55,718 bases of DNA from CAYLNM01 sp964385045 (GTDB lineage: Bacteria; Planctomycetota; Phycisphaerae; Phycisphaerales; SM1A02). This document shows positions 1 to 6,839 of the stretch, in pieces. The DNA is taken from positions 1 to 55,718 of the forward strand of contig CAYLNM010000009.1 in assembly GCA_964385045.1 (NCBI GenBank), in the 5' to 3' direction. Both the position numbers and the translations under genes were made by a program. The notes beneath the pieces were generated by a model. That model did no database searches. It was not told where the DNA came from and saw only the letters and a program-made list of their open reading frames with translations. The number at the start of each line of letters is the position of its first letter. Positions within the stretch are counted from its first letter, which is position 1.

Positions 1-1
1 A

Positions 2-484
2 CCCAAAAAACTACAATTCTCAAAAAAGGAAAGTGACTTTACGCTTAACCTTATTCCCGCCCACATCGACCTGCAGCGCGACCGCCACCTCGTCATCACG
101 TGGGACGACGGGCGGGTGAGCACGTACCCCATCGCCCACCTGCGGCGGCTCAGCCCGTCGGCCGACGCGCGGGAGCTGCGGAAGGAGATCGAGGCCAATC
201 CGCTCGCGGTGCTGCCCACCGCGGGGGGTGGCCAGGGTCCGCTGCGGGCCGAGAACGCGGAGCTCGTCGGCAACTACGCCCTGCGGATCACGTTCTCCGA
301 CGGCCACTCGACCGGCATCTACTCGTGGGACTATCTGCGGGAGATCGACCCCGACGCCCCCGCCCCGCCGGGGGCCGACGCGGCCGGGGGCCCGGGAGGC
401 GGGCGGGCCGCGGGGGATCCGGGGGCCACCCCGCCCGAGGATCGCGCGGACGACTCCGGCCCTCCCCGCGGGTCCGCCCCGTGA
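2..484 (+). CDS. DUF971 domain protein, 5' partial
   Basis: The frame is open to the left edge, so the start is missing; an internal GTG at 116 would cut through the domain. The conserved part begins near base 56 with the pattern IxLxRDRxLxITWDDGR, followed by YPIAHLRRLSP and, near the C-terminus, NYALRITFSDGHSTGIYSWDYL. This matches the DUF971 family (also the N-terminal domain of gamma-butyrobetaine hydroxylases), often found near or fused to Mrp/ApbC Fe-S ATPases; a role in Fe-S metabolism has been suggested but is not settled. The usual N-terminal cysteines of the family (CPCAxC) are absent here. The tail after the domain is Gly/Ala/Pro-rich. The first 55 bases are AT-rich (17 G/C) and unlike the rest, so the first ~18 codons may not belong to this gene. 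Its stop overlaps the next start by 4 bases. Confidence 0.8.
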   Translation, partial: PKKLQFSKKESDFTLNLIPAHIDLQRDRHLVITWDDGRVSTYPIAHLRRLSPSADARELRKEIEANPLAVLPTAGGGQGPLRAENAELVGNYALRITFSDGHSTGIYSWDYLREIDPDAPAPPGADAAGGPGGGRAAGDPGATPPEDRADDSGPPRGSAP

Positions 485-1044
485 TCCCGCCCGCGGCCAT
501 GGAGCCGGTGCCGCTGCCGCCGCTCGACCTCGAGGCGCTCGAGGTCCCCCATCCCCGGCCCTTCGCCCTGCGGCACGTGCCCGACGCATCGGTCGCCAGC
601 CGCGGGATCCCGCACGTCAACAACGTCGCGTACGTCGGCTGGCTCGACCGGGCGGCCGAGCTCCACGCCGACGCCCTCGGCTGGACCCGCGAGGCGATGG
701 CGGCCGAGGACCTCGCGTGGTTCGTCGGCCGCCACGAGATCGAGTACCGCGCCGAGGCGTGGCCGGGCGACGAGCTGCTGCTGCTGACGTGGATCCGCCG
801 CATGCACCGCGTCACCGCCGAGCGGGAGGTCCTCGTCCTCCGCACGCGGGCCGCGGACGCCGCCCCCGGACGTCCGGACGCCGCCGCCCCCGCGGGGTCG
901 GACGCCGCCCCCGTCCCGATCTGCCGCGGCCGCTCCACGTGGGTGCTCGTGACGCTCTCGAGTCGTCGCCCCCGGCGCCACGACGCCGCGATGATCGACG
1001 CGTTCGCCCCGCTCGAGGCGGGGCCGGCCGGGGCGCGGGCGTGA
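481..1044 (+). CDS. Hotdog-fold acyl-CoA thioesterase
   Basis: A 187-residue protein with the 4HBT/acyl-ACP thioesterase signature HVNNVAYVGWLDRA near residue 40, where HVNN marks the substrate-binding start of the long hotdog helix. It continues with IEYRAEAWPGDELLLLTWI, the typical second strand pair. The family hydrolyses acyl-CoA or acyl-ACP thioesters in the cytoplasm; the chain specificity cannot be read from sequence. A low-complexity Ala/Pro/Asp insert (about residues 122-140) interrupts the last strands. The GTG start at 481 overlaps the upstream stop by 4 bases (GTGA), which implies translational coupling; an ATG at 499 is an alternative. The gene also overlaps the downstream glycosyltransferase by 4 bases, so all three form one transcription unit. 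Confidence 0.85.
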   Translation: MIPPAAMEPVPLPPLDLEALEVPHPRPFALRHVPDASVASRGIPHVNNVAYVGWLDRAAELHADALGWTREAMAAEDLAWFVGRHEIEYRAEAWPGDELLLLTWIRRMHRVTAEREVLVLRTRAADAAPGRPDAAAPAGSDAAPVPICRGRSTWVLVTLSSRRPRRHDAAMIDAFAPLEAGPAGARA

Positions 1045-2150
1045 CCGGCCTCCGCGTTCACTTCGTGCACGACCCCGACACCGTCGACGTCGAGGGGCCG
1101 ACGATCAACCGCCTCGCGGTCGGCCTCGTGGCCGACGGCGAGCGGGTGGCCTGCGTGCTCGACCCGCAGTCGCGCGACGTGCTGCCCTCCCTCGCCGGCG
1201 TCGACCGGCTGGAGGTGCCCTTCCGCGTGCCGCCGTGGCGACGCGGCGTGCGCCGGGCGCTGCTCGGGGCCCTGAGCGAGCGGCGGCCGCCCGAGGTGGT
1301 GGTCGCCCGCGGGCGACCGTCGTGGCCGGTGGCGGCGGAGCTGGCCGAGCTGCACGGGGCGCCGCTGGCGATCGAGTGCTGGGTGGTCGAGGCGATCGGG
1401 CCCCTCGCCCGCTTCGCGCGGCGCCACCCGGACCTGACCGCGATCGCGCCCACCGAGGCGATGGCCGGCATGCTGCGGGAGCGGCTGGGCGAGGAGCGGG
1501 TGCGGCTGGTGCCGATCGGCGTCCCGGTCCCGGCCACGCCGGCGAACGTGCTCGACCGTCCCGACGACGCGATCGCGGTCGCGATCCTCGGCCCGGCGAC
1601 CGACGTCGCGACCTGGCGGAGCGTCGTCGCGGGCCTTGCCCGGACCTGCCGCGACCTGCCGCAGGTGCACGCCTTCATCGAGCTCGGCGGCCCCGCGGCT
1701 CACGCGACGTGGCAGGAGCTGGAGCGGCACGACCTGCTGGGACGAACCTCGTGCGTCGCCGCCGCCCCGCCCCTCCGCGCTCTCATCACCCGCTGCGACC
1801 TGCTCGTGGTCCCCGAGCCGCCGGGCCGGGTGCGGTCGGTGGTCCTCGAGGCCATGGCGATGGGCATGCCGGTGATCGCCGCTCCGGATCCGTGCCTGGA
1901 CATGCTCGCCGACGGGGAGACCGCCGACGTCGCCGACCGCCCCGACGCCGAGACGTGGGCGAGCCTCCTCGGCCGCCGGCTCGCCGATCCAGTGGCCGCG
2001 CGGGCGCTGGGGCTGCGCGGTCGCAGCCGCGTCGCCCGCGACTTCGGATCGACCGCCCGGGTGGGCGCGATGGCCGCGCTGCTCCAGTCGCTGCGGACCG
2101 CGCACGCGGAGAAGGCGGCCGCGGCCGCCGCGAGCGGCGCGGAGCGCTGA
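1041..2150 (+). CDS. Glycosyltransferase, GT4/GT1-like (GT-B fold)
   Basis: A 369-residue protein laid out like a GT-B glycosyltransferase. The N-terminal half begins with LRVHFVHDPDT. The C-terminal half holds a nucleotide-sugar site with VVPEPPGRVRSVVLEAMAMG, in which two glutamates frame the family's EX7E-like motif, followed by MPVIAAPD. It probably transfers a sugar from a nucleotide donor to a glycan or lipid acceptor; donor and acceptor cannot be predicted. The N-terminal domain is short for the family. The GTG start at 1041 overlaps the thioesterase stop by 4 bases. The C-terminus is an Ala/Glu-rich tail. A terminator-like hairpin lies about 230 bases downstream. Confidence 0.8.
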   Translation: MTGLRVHFVHDPDTVDVEGPTINRLAVGLVADGERVACVLDPQSRDVLPSLAGVDRLEVPFRVPPWRRGVRRALLGALSERRPPEVVVARGRPSWPVAAELAELHGAPLAIECWVVEAIGPLARFARRHPDLTAIAPTEAMAGMLRERLGEERVRLVPIGVPVPATPANVLDRPDDAIAVAILGPATDVATWRSVVAGLARTCRDLPQVHAFIELGGPAAHATWQELERHDLLGRTSCVAAAPPLRALITRCDLLVVPEPPGRVRSVVLEAMAMGMPVIAAPDPCLDMLADGETADVADRPDAETWASLLGRRLADPVAARALGLRGRSRVARDFGSTARVGAMAALLQSLRTAHAEKAAAAAASGAER

Positions 2151-2380
2151 GCCGCGACGCCCGCGACGAGGCGGCCGCGGGCCGTTCCGCCGCGCAGCCG
2201 CCGCGCCGATGCCGGTCGCGCCGTGACGCGGCGCGCGGCGCATCGCGGCCAGCCGACGCCGCGATCGCGCTCGACCGCGAAATCCGCCCGATTCGGCTCA
2301 TTCCGGCCCGAGCCGGGCCCGATACCTCCGACGGACCGGGCCGGCGGCCGCGTCCCCCGCGACGATCTTTCTCCCCTCCG

Positions 2381-2420
2381 CCCCGTTGGGACCTCGCGTC
2401 CCGACGGGGTCTTCTCTTCG
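2381..2420 (+). terminator. Intrinsic terminator-like hairpin
   Basis: The arms CCCCGTTGGGAC (2381-2392) and GTCCCGACGGGG (2398-2409) pair over 12 positions with one T-G wobble and a 5-base loop. The 3' arm is followed by TCTTCTCTTCG, a pyrimidine tail rich in T. It could end the thioesterase-glycosyltransferase transcript or act ahead of pdxA. It is the only hairpin in the window with such a tail. Confidence 0.6.
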
Positions 2421-2482
2421 GCGACGGGTGCTTCCGGGCCCGTTCGCCGCGGAAACGCCCGCACGCACGCCGCGCCGGCGCA

Positions 2483-2488
2483 TAGCAT
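2483..2488 (+). promoter_or_regulatory. Putative -10 element of pdxA (TAGCAT)
   Basis: The hexamer TAGCAT ends 6 bases before the GTG start of pdxA. Transcription starting about 7 bases past a -10 box would begin at or next to the start codon, giving a leaderless mRNA. No -35 box or Shine-Dalgarno sequence is evident. Confidence 0.5.
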
Positions 2489-2494
2489 GCGCCC

Positions 2495-3538
2495 GTGTCC
2501 GGCGAACCGCGTCCCACCGTCGCGATCACCATGGGCGATCCGGCCGGCATCGGCCCGGAAGTCGTGGTGCGTGCCCTGGCCGACCCGGCCGTGCGTGGCC
2601 TCGCGCGCTTCGTGGTCTACGGCCACAACGCCGCCCTCACCCTCGAGGCCGATCGCCTCGGGCTCGAGGTGCCGTGGTACCGCGTCGCGCACGACTCGGA
2701 TCGCGCCACGCGCCCGATCGACGAGGACGTGGTCGTCTTCGACTTCCCCGGCTTCGAGGAGCACGTGCTCGTCGATCGCGGGCCGTCCAAGTCCGGCGGG
2801 CTCGGCAGCAAGGCGTTCGTCGAGACCGCGATCGCCGACGCGCGGCGGCCGCCGAGCGACCCACGCCGCGTCGACGCGGTGGTGACCGCCCCGATCGCCA
2901 AGGCCTCGTGGTCGATGGCGGGCTTCAAGTGGCCGGGCCACACCGAGCTCCTCGCCCACCGATGCAAGGCCCGCCGCGTGGGCATGATGTTCGTGTCGCC
3001 GCGGATGCGGGTGATCCTCGCCACCACGCACATCCCGCTGCTGCGGCTGCGCGACGAGCTGACGATCGGCCGCGTGCACGATCCGATCGACCTCGGGCAC
3101 GACGCCTGCCGCGAGCTCGGGATCGACGAGCCGCGGATCGCGGTGTGCGGCCTCAATCCGCACGCGGGCGAGCAGGGGCTCTTCGGCGACGAGGAGGAGC
3201 GGCTCATCGCCCCCGCGATCGACGCCGCCCGCCGCACCGGCATCGACGTGCACGGACCGTTCTCCGCCGACACGCTCTTCATCCGCGCCGCCGCCGGCGA
3301 CTGGGACCTCGTGGTCGCGATGTACCACGACCAGGGCCTGATCCCGGTGAAGCTGCTCGGCTGGGACAAGGCGGTGAACTGGACGGTCGGCCTGCCGATC
3401 GTCCGCACCAGCCCCGACCACGGGACCGCCTTCGACATCGCGGGCCGGGGCCGGGCGAGCCCGGGCTCGATGATCGCCGCGATCGAGCTCGCGGCCGACG
3501 TGGCCGCCCGCCGCATCACCGCCGGCTCGCGGGGCTGA
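2495..3538 (+). CDS. pdxA: 4-hydroxythreonine-4-phosphate dehydrogenase
   Basis: PdxA performs the NAD-dependent oxidation of 4-phosphohydroxy-L-threonine in the DXP-dependent pyridoxal 5'-phosphate pathway. The 347-residue protein is full length. It opens with the family signature ITMGDPAGIGPE (about residues 11-22). It then has VVTAPIAKASW, the metal-site GHTELLAHRC, GLNPHAGEQGLFGDEE, a MYHDQGLIPVKLLGWD segment with the second metal histidine, and RTSPDHGTAFDIAGRG near the end. The GTG start directly follows the TAGCAT box. The gene stands alone, with 111 bases before glyS, which has its own promoter-like hexamer. Confidence 0.96.
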   Translation: MSGEPRPTVAITMGDPAGIGPEVVVRALADPAVRGLARFVVYGHNAALTLEADRLGLEVPWYRVAHDSDRATRPIDEDVVVFDFPGFEEHVLVDRGPSKSGGLGSKAFVETAIADARRPPSDPRRVDAVVTAPIAKASWSMAGFKWPGHTELLAHRCKARRVGMMFVSPRMRVILATTHIPLLRLRDELTIGRVHDPIDLGHDACRELGIDEPRIAVCGLNPHAGEQGLFGDEEERLIAPAIDAARRTGIDVHGPFSADTLFIRAAAGDWDLVVAMYHDQGLIPVKLLGWDKAVNWTVGLPIVRTSPDHGTAFDIAGRGRASPGSMIAAIELAADVAARRITAGSRG

Positions 3539-3634
3539 TCCGGCCGGATCGCGGCCGCACCGCCCGGGCTCCCGCCACCGCCCTCGGGATCGGACGGCCG
3601 GATGCGGGCGTCCGCGACCGGCGGTGGCCTCTGC

Positions 3635-3640
3635 TACGAT
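3635..3640 (+). promoter_or_regulatory. Putative extended -10 element of glyS (TGC-TACGAT)
   Basis: TACGAT preceded by TGC resembles an extended -10 promoter. It ends 9 bases before the glyS ATG, which implies a leader of only a few bases. No Shine-Dalgarno sequence precedes the start. Confidence 0.5.
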
Positions 3641-3649
3641 CCCCGCCCC

Positions 3650-5203
3650 ATGAGCGAGCAGCCGATCCGGATGGACGACCTCGTGGCGCTGTGCAAGCGT
3701 CGCGGCTTCATCTACCCCGCGAGCGAGATCTACGGAGGCCTCAACGGCTTCTGGGACTACGGCCCGCTGGGGACGGAGCTGAAGAACAACCTGCGCGACG
3801 CGTGGTGGCACGACATGGTGCGCTGTCCACCCGACGGGCCCGACGGCGAGCCGCTCTCGATCGTCGGCCTCGACTCCGCGATCATCCAGAACCCGCGGGT
3901 CTGGGAGGCCTCGGGCCACGTCGGCGGCTTCAACGACCCGATGGTCGACTGCCGCGAGACCAAGGCCCGCTACCGGGCCGACCACCTGACGATCTGGGCG
4001 GTCGTGGCCGCCGACACGGGCGAGCGGATCGGACCGTGCTTCGCGTCGGTGGCCGACGCCGGGAGCGAGGACGAGCTCGTCGAGCCCCACGCCAAGGCGG
4101 TCAAGCAGATCGTCCGCAAGAACGACCTCGAGGGCCGCGGCTACCGCATCGAGGCGATCCACGGCGGCGTCGACGACCCCGCGGTGCGGGCCGAGGCGAT
4201 CGCCCCGGGGGCGAAGGAGCGCGGCACGCTCACCGAGCCGCGGGCCTTCAACCTGATGTTCCGCACCTTCATCGGCGCGACCGGCGGCGAGGACAACCAG
4301 GCGTACCTGCGGCCCGAGACGGCCCAGGGCATCTTCCTCAACTTCAAGAACGTGCTCGACACGATGCGGGTGAAGGTGCCCTTCGGCATCGCCCAGATCG
4401 GCAAGAGCTTCCGCAACGAGGTCACGCCCCGGAACTTCATCTTCCGCTCGCGCGAGTTCGAGCAGATGGAGATCGAGTTCTTCTGCCCGCCCGACGACGC
4501 CCGGCAGTGGTACGAGTTCTGGTGCGACGCCCGCCGCGGCTGGTGGCAGTCGGTCGGCCTCCGCGAGGCGAGCCTGCAGATGCGGGCCCACGACGCGGAC
4601 GAGCTCGCCCACTACGCCAAGGAGGGGGCGGGCACCTTCGACATCGAGTTCCGCTTCCCGTTCACGCACCCGGGCTTCGGCGAGCTCGAGGGCGTCGCCC
4701 ACCGTTCGAACTACGACCTCACGCAGCACCAGCAGCACTCGGGCACCAAGCTCGAGTACTTCGACCCCGACACCAAGGACCGCTACGTCCCGCACGTGAT
4801 CGAGCCCGCGGCCGGCCTCTCGCGGGGCGTGCTCGCGGTGCTGTGCGACGCGTACACGCCCGACGACACCCGCCCGTCGAAGCTCTTCATGCGCTTCCAC
4901 CCCCGGCTCGCCCCGATCAAGGCCGCGGTCTTCCCGCTCGTCAACAAGGACGGCATGCCGGAGATGGCCAGGAAGCTCTACGACGAGCTGCGGCCGACCT
5001 ACGCGACGCAGCTCGACGTCAAGCAGAACATCGGCAAGCGGTACGCCCGGATGGACGAGGCCGGCTGCCCGTACTGCTTCACGATCGACTCCGACTCGCT
5101 GCAGGACCAGACCGTCACCGTCCGCGACCGCGACACCCAGTCGCAGGAGCGGATCGGGATCGACCGCGTCAAGGCCTTCCTCGCCGAGCGGATCGGCGGG
5201 TGA
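3650..5203 (+). CDS. glyS: Glycine--tRNA ligase, dimeric (class II) type
   Basis: This 517-residue enzyme charges tRNA-Gly. It is the single-chain alpha2 type seen in eukaryotes, archaea and some bacteria, not the split alpha/beta GlyQS type. The N-terminal catalytic part begins with CKRRGFIYPASEIYGGLNGFWDYGPLG. Class II motif 2 appears as GKSFRNEVTPRNFIFRSREF with the ATP-binding arginines, and the next block EFEQMEIEFF is typical. Near the C-terminus are IEPAAGLSRGVLA (motif 3 region) and an anticodon-binding domain with CPYCFTIDSDSL. The ATG at 3650 is preferred because the TACGAT box lies just before it; an in-frame start at 3602 would sit upstream of the promoter-like box. Its stop overlaps the start of the CsaA-like gene by 4 bases. 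Confidence 0.96.
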   Translation: MSEQPIRMDDLVALCKRRGFIYPASEIYGGLNGFWDYGPLGTELKNNLRDAWWHDMVRCPPDGPDGEPLSIVGLDSAIIQNPRVWEASGHVGGFNDPMVDCRETKARYRADHLTIWAVVAADTGERIGPCFASVADAGSEDELVEPHAKAVKQIVRKNDLEGRGYRIEAIHGGVDDPAVRAEAIAPGAKERGTLTEPRAFNLMFRTFIGATGGEDNQAYLRPETAQGIFLNFKNVLDTMRVKVPFGIAQIGKSFRNEVTPRNFIFRSREFEQMEIEFFCPPDDARQWYEFWCDARRGWWQSVGLREASLQMRAHDADELAHYAKEGAGTFDIEFRFPFTHPGFGELEGVAHRSNYDLTQHQQHSGTKLEYFDPDTKDRYVPHVIEPAAGLSRGVLAVLCDAYTPDDTRPSKLFMRFHPRLAPIKAAVFPLVNKDGMPEMARKLYDELRPTYATQLDVKQNIGKRYARMDEAGCPYCFTIDSDSLQDQTVTVRDRDTQSQERIGIDRVKAFLAERIGG

Positions 5204-5670
5204 CGGGCGGCGGCGACCCCGCCGCGCCGGGGCCGGGCTCCGGCGATGCGGGCGGACGAGACGACGGCCGCGGCAGCAGCAGCAGCAGCGACGGCGCCGA
5301 CCCGGACCCGAATGCGCCCGCCATCCCTCCGGCCCTGCCCGAGGCGGGCCTCGAGCCCTTCCTCGCCCTCGACCTGCGGGTCGCGGTGGTCCGGCGGGCC
5401 GAGCCCAATGCCGGGGCCCGCACGCCCGCGTACCGGCTGTGGCTCGACCTCGGGCCCCTGGGCGAGCGCCGCAGCAGTGCGCAGCTCACCGAGCGGTACG
5501 CGCCGGACGACCTCGTCGGCCGGCGGGTGATCGTCGCCGCCAATCTCGGGTCGCGCCGCGTCGCGGGATTCCGGTCGGAGGTGCTCGTCCTCGGCGCGAC
5601 CGACGCCCGCGGCCGCATCGCCCTGCTCGGCGTCGACGACGACACGCCCGCCGGCGCCCGGGTGCACTGA
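5200..5670 (+). CDS. CsaA/Trbp111-like tRNA-binding domain protein
   Basis: A 156-residue protein. Residues from about 47 to the end form an OB-fold tRNA-binding domain of the EMAP/CsaA type: DLRVAVVRRAEPN, YRLWLDLGPLGERRSSAQLTERY, LVGRRVIVAANL and RRVAGFRSEVLVLG are all family blocks. The first 45 residues are a Gly/Asp/Ser/Pro linker with a run of five serines encoded by an AGC triplet repeat. Family members bind the elbow of tRNA, and CsaA of Bacillus was first described as chaperone-like. The GTG start overlaps the glyS stop by 4 bases, so it is probably co-translated with glycyl-tRNA synthetase and could supply it with tRNA-binding in trans; that is inference. Confidence 0.85.
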   Translation: MTGGGDPAAPGPGSGDAGGRDDGRGSSSSSDGADPDPNAPAIPPALPEAGLEPFLALDLRVAVVRRAEPNAGARTPAYRLWLDLGPLGERRSSAQLTERYAPDDLVGRRVIVAANLGSRRVAGFRSEVLVLGATDARGRIALLGVDDDTPAGARVH

Positions 5671-5790
5671 CGGTGCACGGGTCCGCGGGATCGCCGGCCC
5701 GTGGGACGGCCGGGACGCCCGGTCGCCGCGGCTGTCCACAGCGTTCGCGCAAGACCGGCGCGGAGCGCCCCTCCCGCCCCGGGCGCCCGG

Positions 5791-5796
5791 TACGAT
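5791..5796 (+). promoter_or_regulatory. Putative -10 element of the bactofilin pair (TACGAT)
   Basis: TACGAT stands in otherwise G/C-only sequence, 97 bases before the bactofilin ATG. Unlike the pdxA and glyS boxes it leaves a normal leader with a Shine-Dalgarno-like GGAGGAAAGGA at 5874-5884. Confidence 0.45.
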
Positions 5797-5893
5797 CCGC
5801 CGTCTGCGACCCACGCCGCCCCGGGGGCACGGATGCCCCGCTTCCACGCCAGGGAGGCCCGCGCGCGAGGTCGGGAGGAAAGGACCCCCACGC

Positions 5894-6367
5894 ATGAGCA
5901 GCAACGGCGAGTACGCGACCACCATCGGCCCCGACGCGGTCTTCAAGGGCGACCTCGAGTTCGAGTCCGGGGCCAGGGTGCTCGGCCGCATCGAGGGCAC
6001 CGTCGCGAGCAAGGGCAAGATCCTGATCGCCGACGGCTCGGAGTGCACCGCCACCGTGACCGCCCGCGACGTGTCGGTGGAGGGCGTGCTGACCGGCAAC
6101 GTCGAGGCCGGCGACCGCATCTCCGTCGCCCAGACGGGCCAGGTGCACGGGGACATCCAGGCCGCCCGCATGACGATGGCCGAGGGGGCGACCGTCAACG
6201 GCTACTGCCGCATCGGCGTGGCCGCGGGCGGGGCGAAGGCCGGCGGCGCCGGCGGGCAGGCGGCGGCGTCGGGCGACGGCAAGGCGTCCGGCAACGGCCA
6301 GGCCAAGCGCGAGGCGGAGCAGGAGGCGAAGCCGGCCGCCAAGGCGACCGCGGCCGCCAAGCGGTGA
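5894..6367 (+). CDS. Bactofilin, cytoskeletal
   Basis: A 157-residue bactofilin (polymer-forming cytoskeletal protein). Residues 8-110 hold the right-handed beta-helix with its regularly spaced glycine/valine repeats: TTIGPDAVFKGDLEF, GARVLGRIEGTVASKGKILIADG, VEGVLTGNVEAGDRISV and GQVHGDIQAARMTMAEGATVNG. Bactofilins polymerise without nucleotide and act as scaffolds for cell-wall enzymes, stalks or chromosome anchoring. The tail from residue 112 is Gly/Ala then Ala/Lys-rich, probably a flexible basic extension that could touch membrane or DNA. A clear Shine-Dalgarno (GGAGGAAAGGA) supports the ATG at 5894. The next gene, 10 bases downstream, is a second bactofilin. Confidence 0.92.
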   Translation: MSSNGEYATTIGPDAVFKGDLEFESGARVLGRIEGTVASKGKILIADGSECTATVTARDVSVEGVLTGNVEAGDRISVAQTGQVHGDIQAARMTMAEGATVNGYCRIGVAAGGAKAGGAGGQAAASGDGKASGNGQAKREAEQEAKPAAKATAAAKR

Positions 6368-6377
6368 GGCCCGGAGG

Positions 6378-6785
6378 ATGATCCGGCGCCGGCCCGGCGG
6401 GCCGCGTCCCATCCACTGCTACCTGTGCGGGCACGGCTTCGAGGTGCCGGCCCGGGCGATGTCCACGACCTGCCCCGCCTGCAACAAGGCGATCCAGGTC
6501 GAGGACGTGGTGGTGAAGTCCTACCTGCCGGTGACGGACCTGCAGACCTGCGGGCGGGTGTCGGTCACGGCTCGAGGGCGAGTGGCGGCCAAGCGCGTGC
6601 GCGGCGGCGGCGGCATCGACTGCAAGGGCACGATCGAGGGGTCGATCGAGACCGACGGCGTGGTGAGCCTCGGCCCGAAGGCGTCGTGGCGCGGCGCGGT
6701 GCTCCGCGGGGCGTCGCTCGAGATCGCCGACGGGGCGCGGCTCGAGGGGCGGATCGAGGTGCCGCGGCGGCGCGGTGAGGACTGA
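6378..6785 (+). CDS. Bactofilin with N-terminal zinc ribbon
   Basis: A 135-residue protein in two parts. Residues 13-37 carry two cysteine pairs, CYLCG and CPAC, 17 residues apart, the pattern of a small zinc ribbon. From about residue 48 the rest is a short bactofilin helix: LQTCGRVSVTARGRVAAKRVRG, GTIEGSIETDGVVSLGPKASWRGAVLRGASLEI, ADGARLEGRIEVP. It follows the longer bactofilin by 10 bases, so the two are likely made together and may co-polymerise, with the ribbon giving a binding head. The function is not known. The ATG at 6378 follows GGAGG with a short spacing. Confidence 0.85.
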   Translation: MIRRRPGGPRPIHCYLCGHGFEVPARAMSTTCPACNKAIQVEDVVVKSYLPVTDLQTCGRVSVTARGRVAAKRVRGGGGIDCKGTIEGSIETDGVVSLGPKASWRGAVLRGASLEIADGARLEGRIEVPRRRGED

Positions 6786-6839
6786 CGGCGCGACGTCGCA
6801 TCCGCCGAGGGCCCGGCCGGGCCGCCTCCTGCCGCGCTC

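Larger units (their letters stand above)
2151..2494. other. Intergenic stretch before pdxA
   Basis: There is no convincing gene in this 344-base stretch. It contains a strong hairpin with a T-rich tail at 2381-2420 and a TAGCAT hexamer 6 bases before the pdxA start. The part between 2151 and 2340 is G/C-rich with no feature I can name. Confidence 0.5.

Noticed and set aside
1700..4900. A 1066-residue open frame on the minus strand across pdxA and glyS
   Set aside because: It is the mirror of real genes. Its peptide is Arg/Ala/Val/Asp-rich with no motif, and pdxA and glyS on the plus strand are certain.
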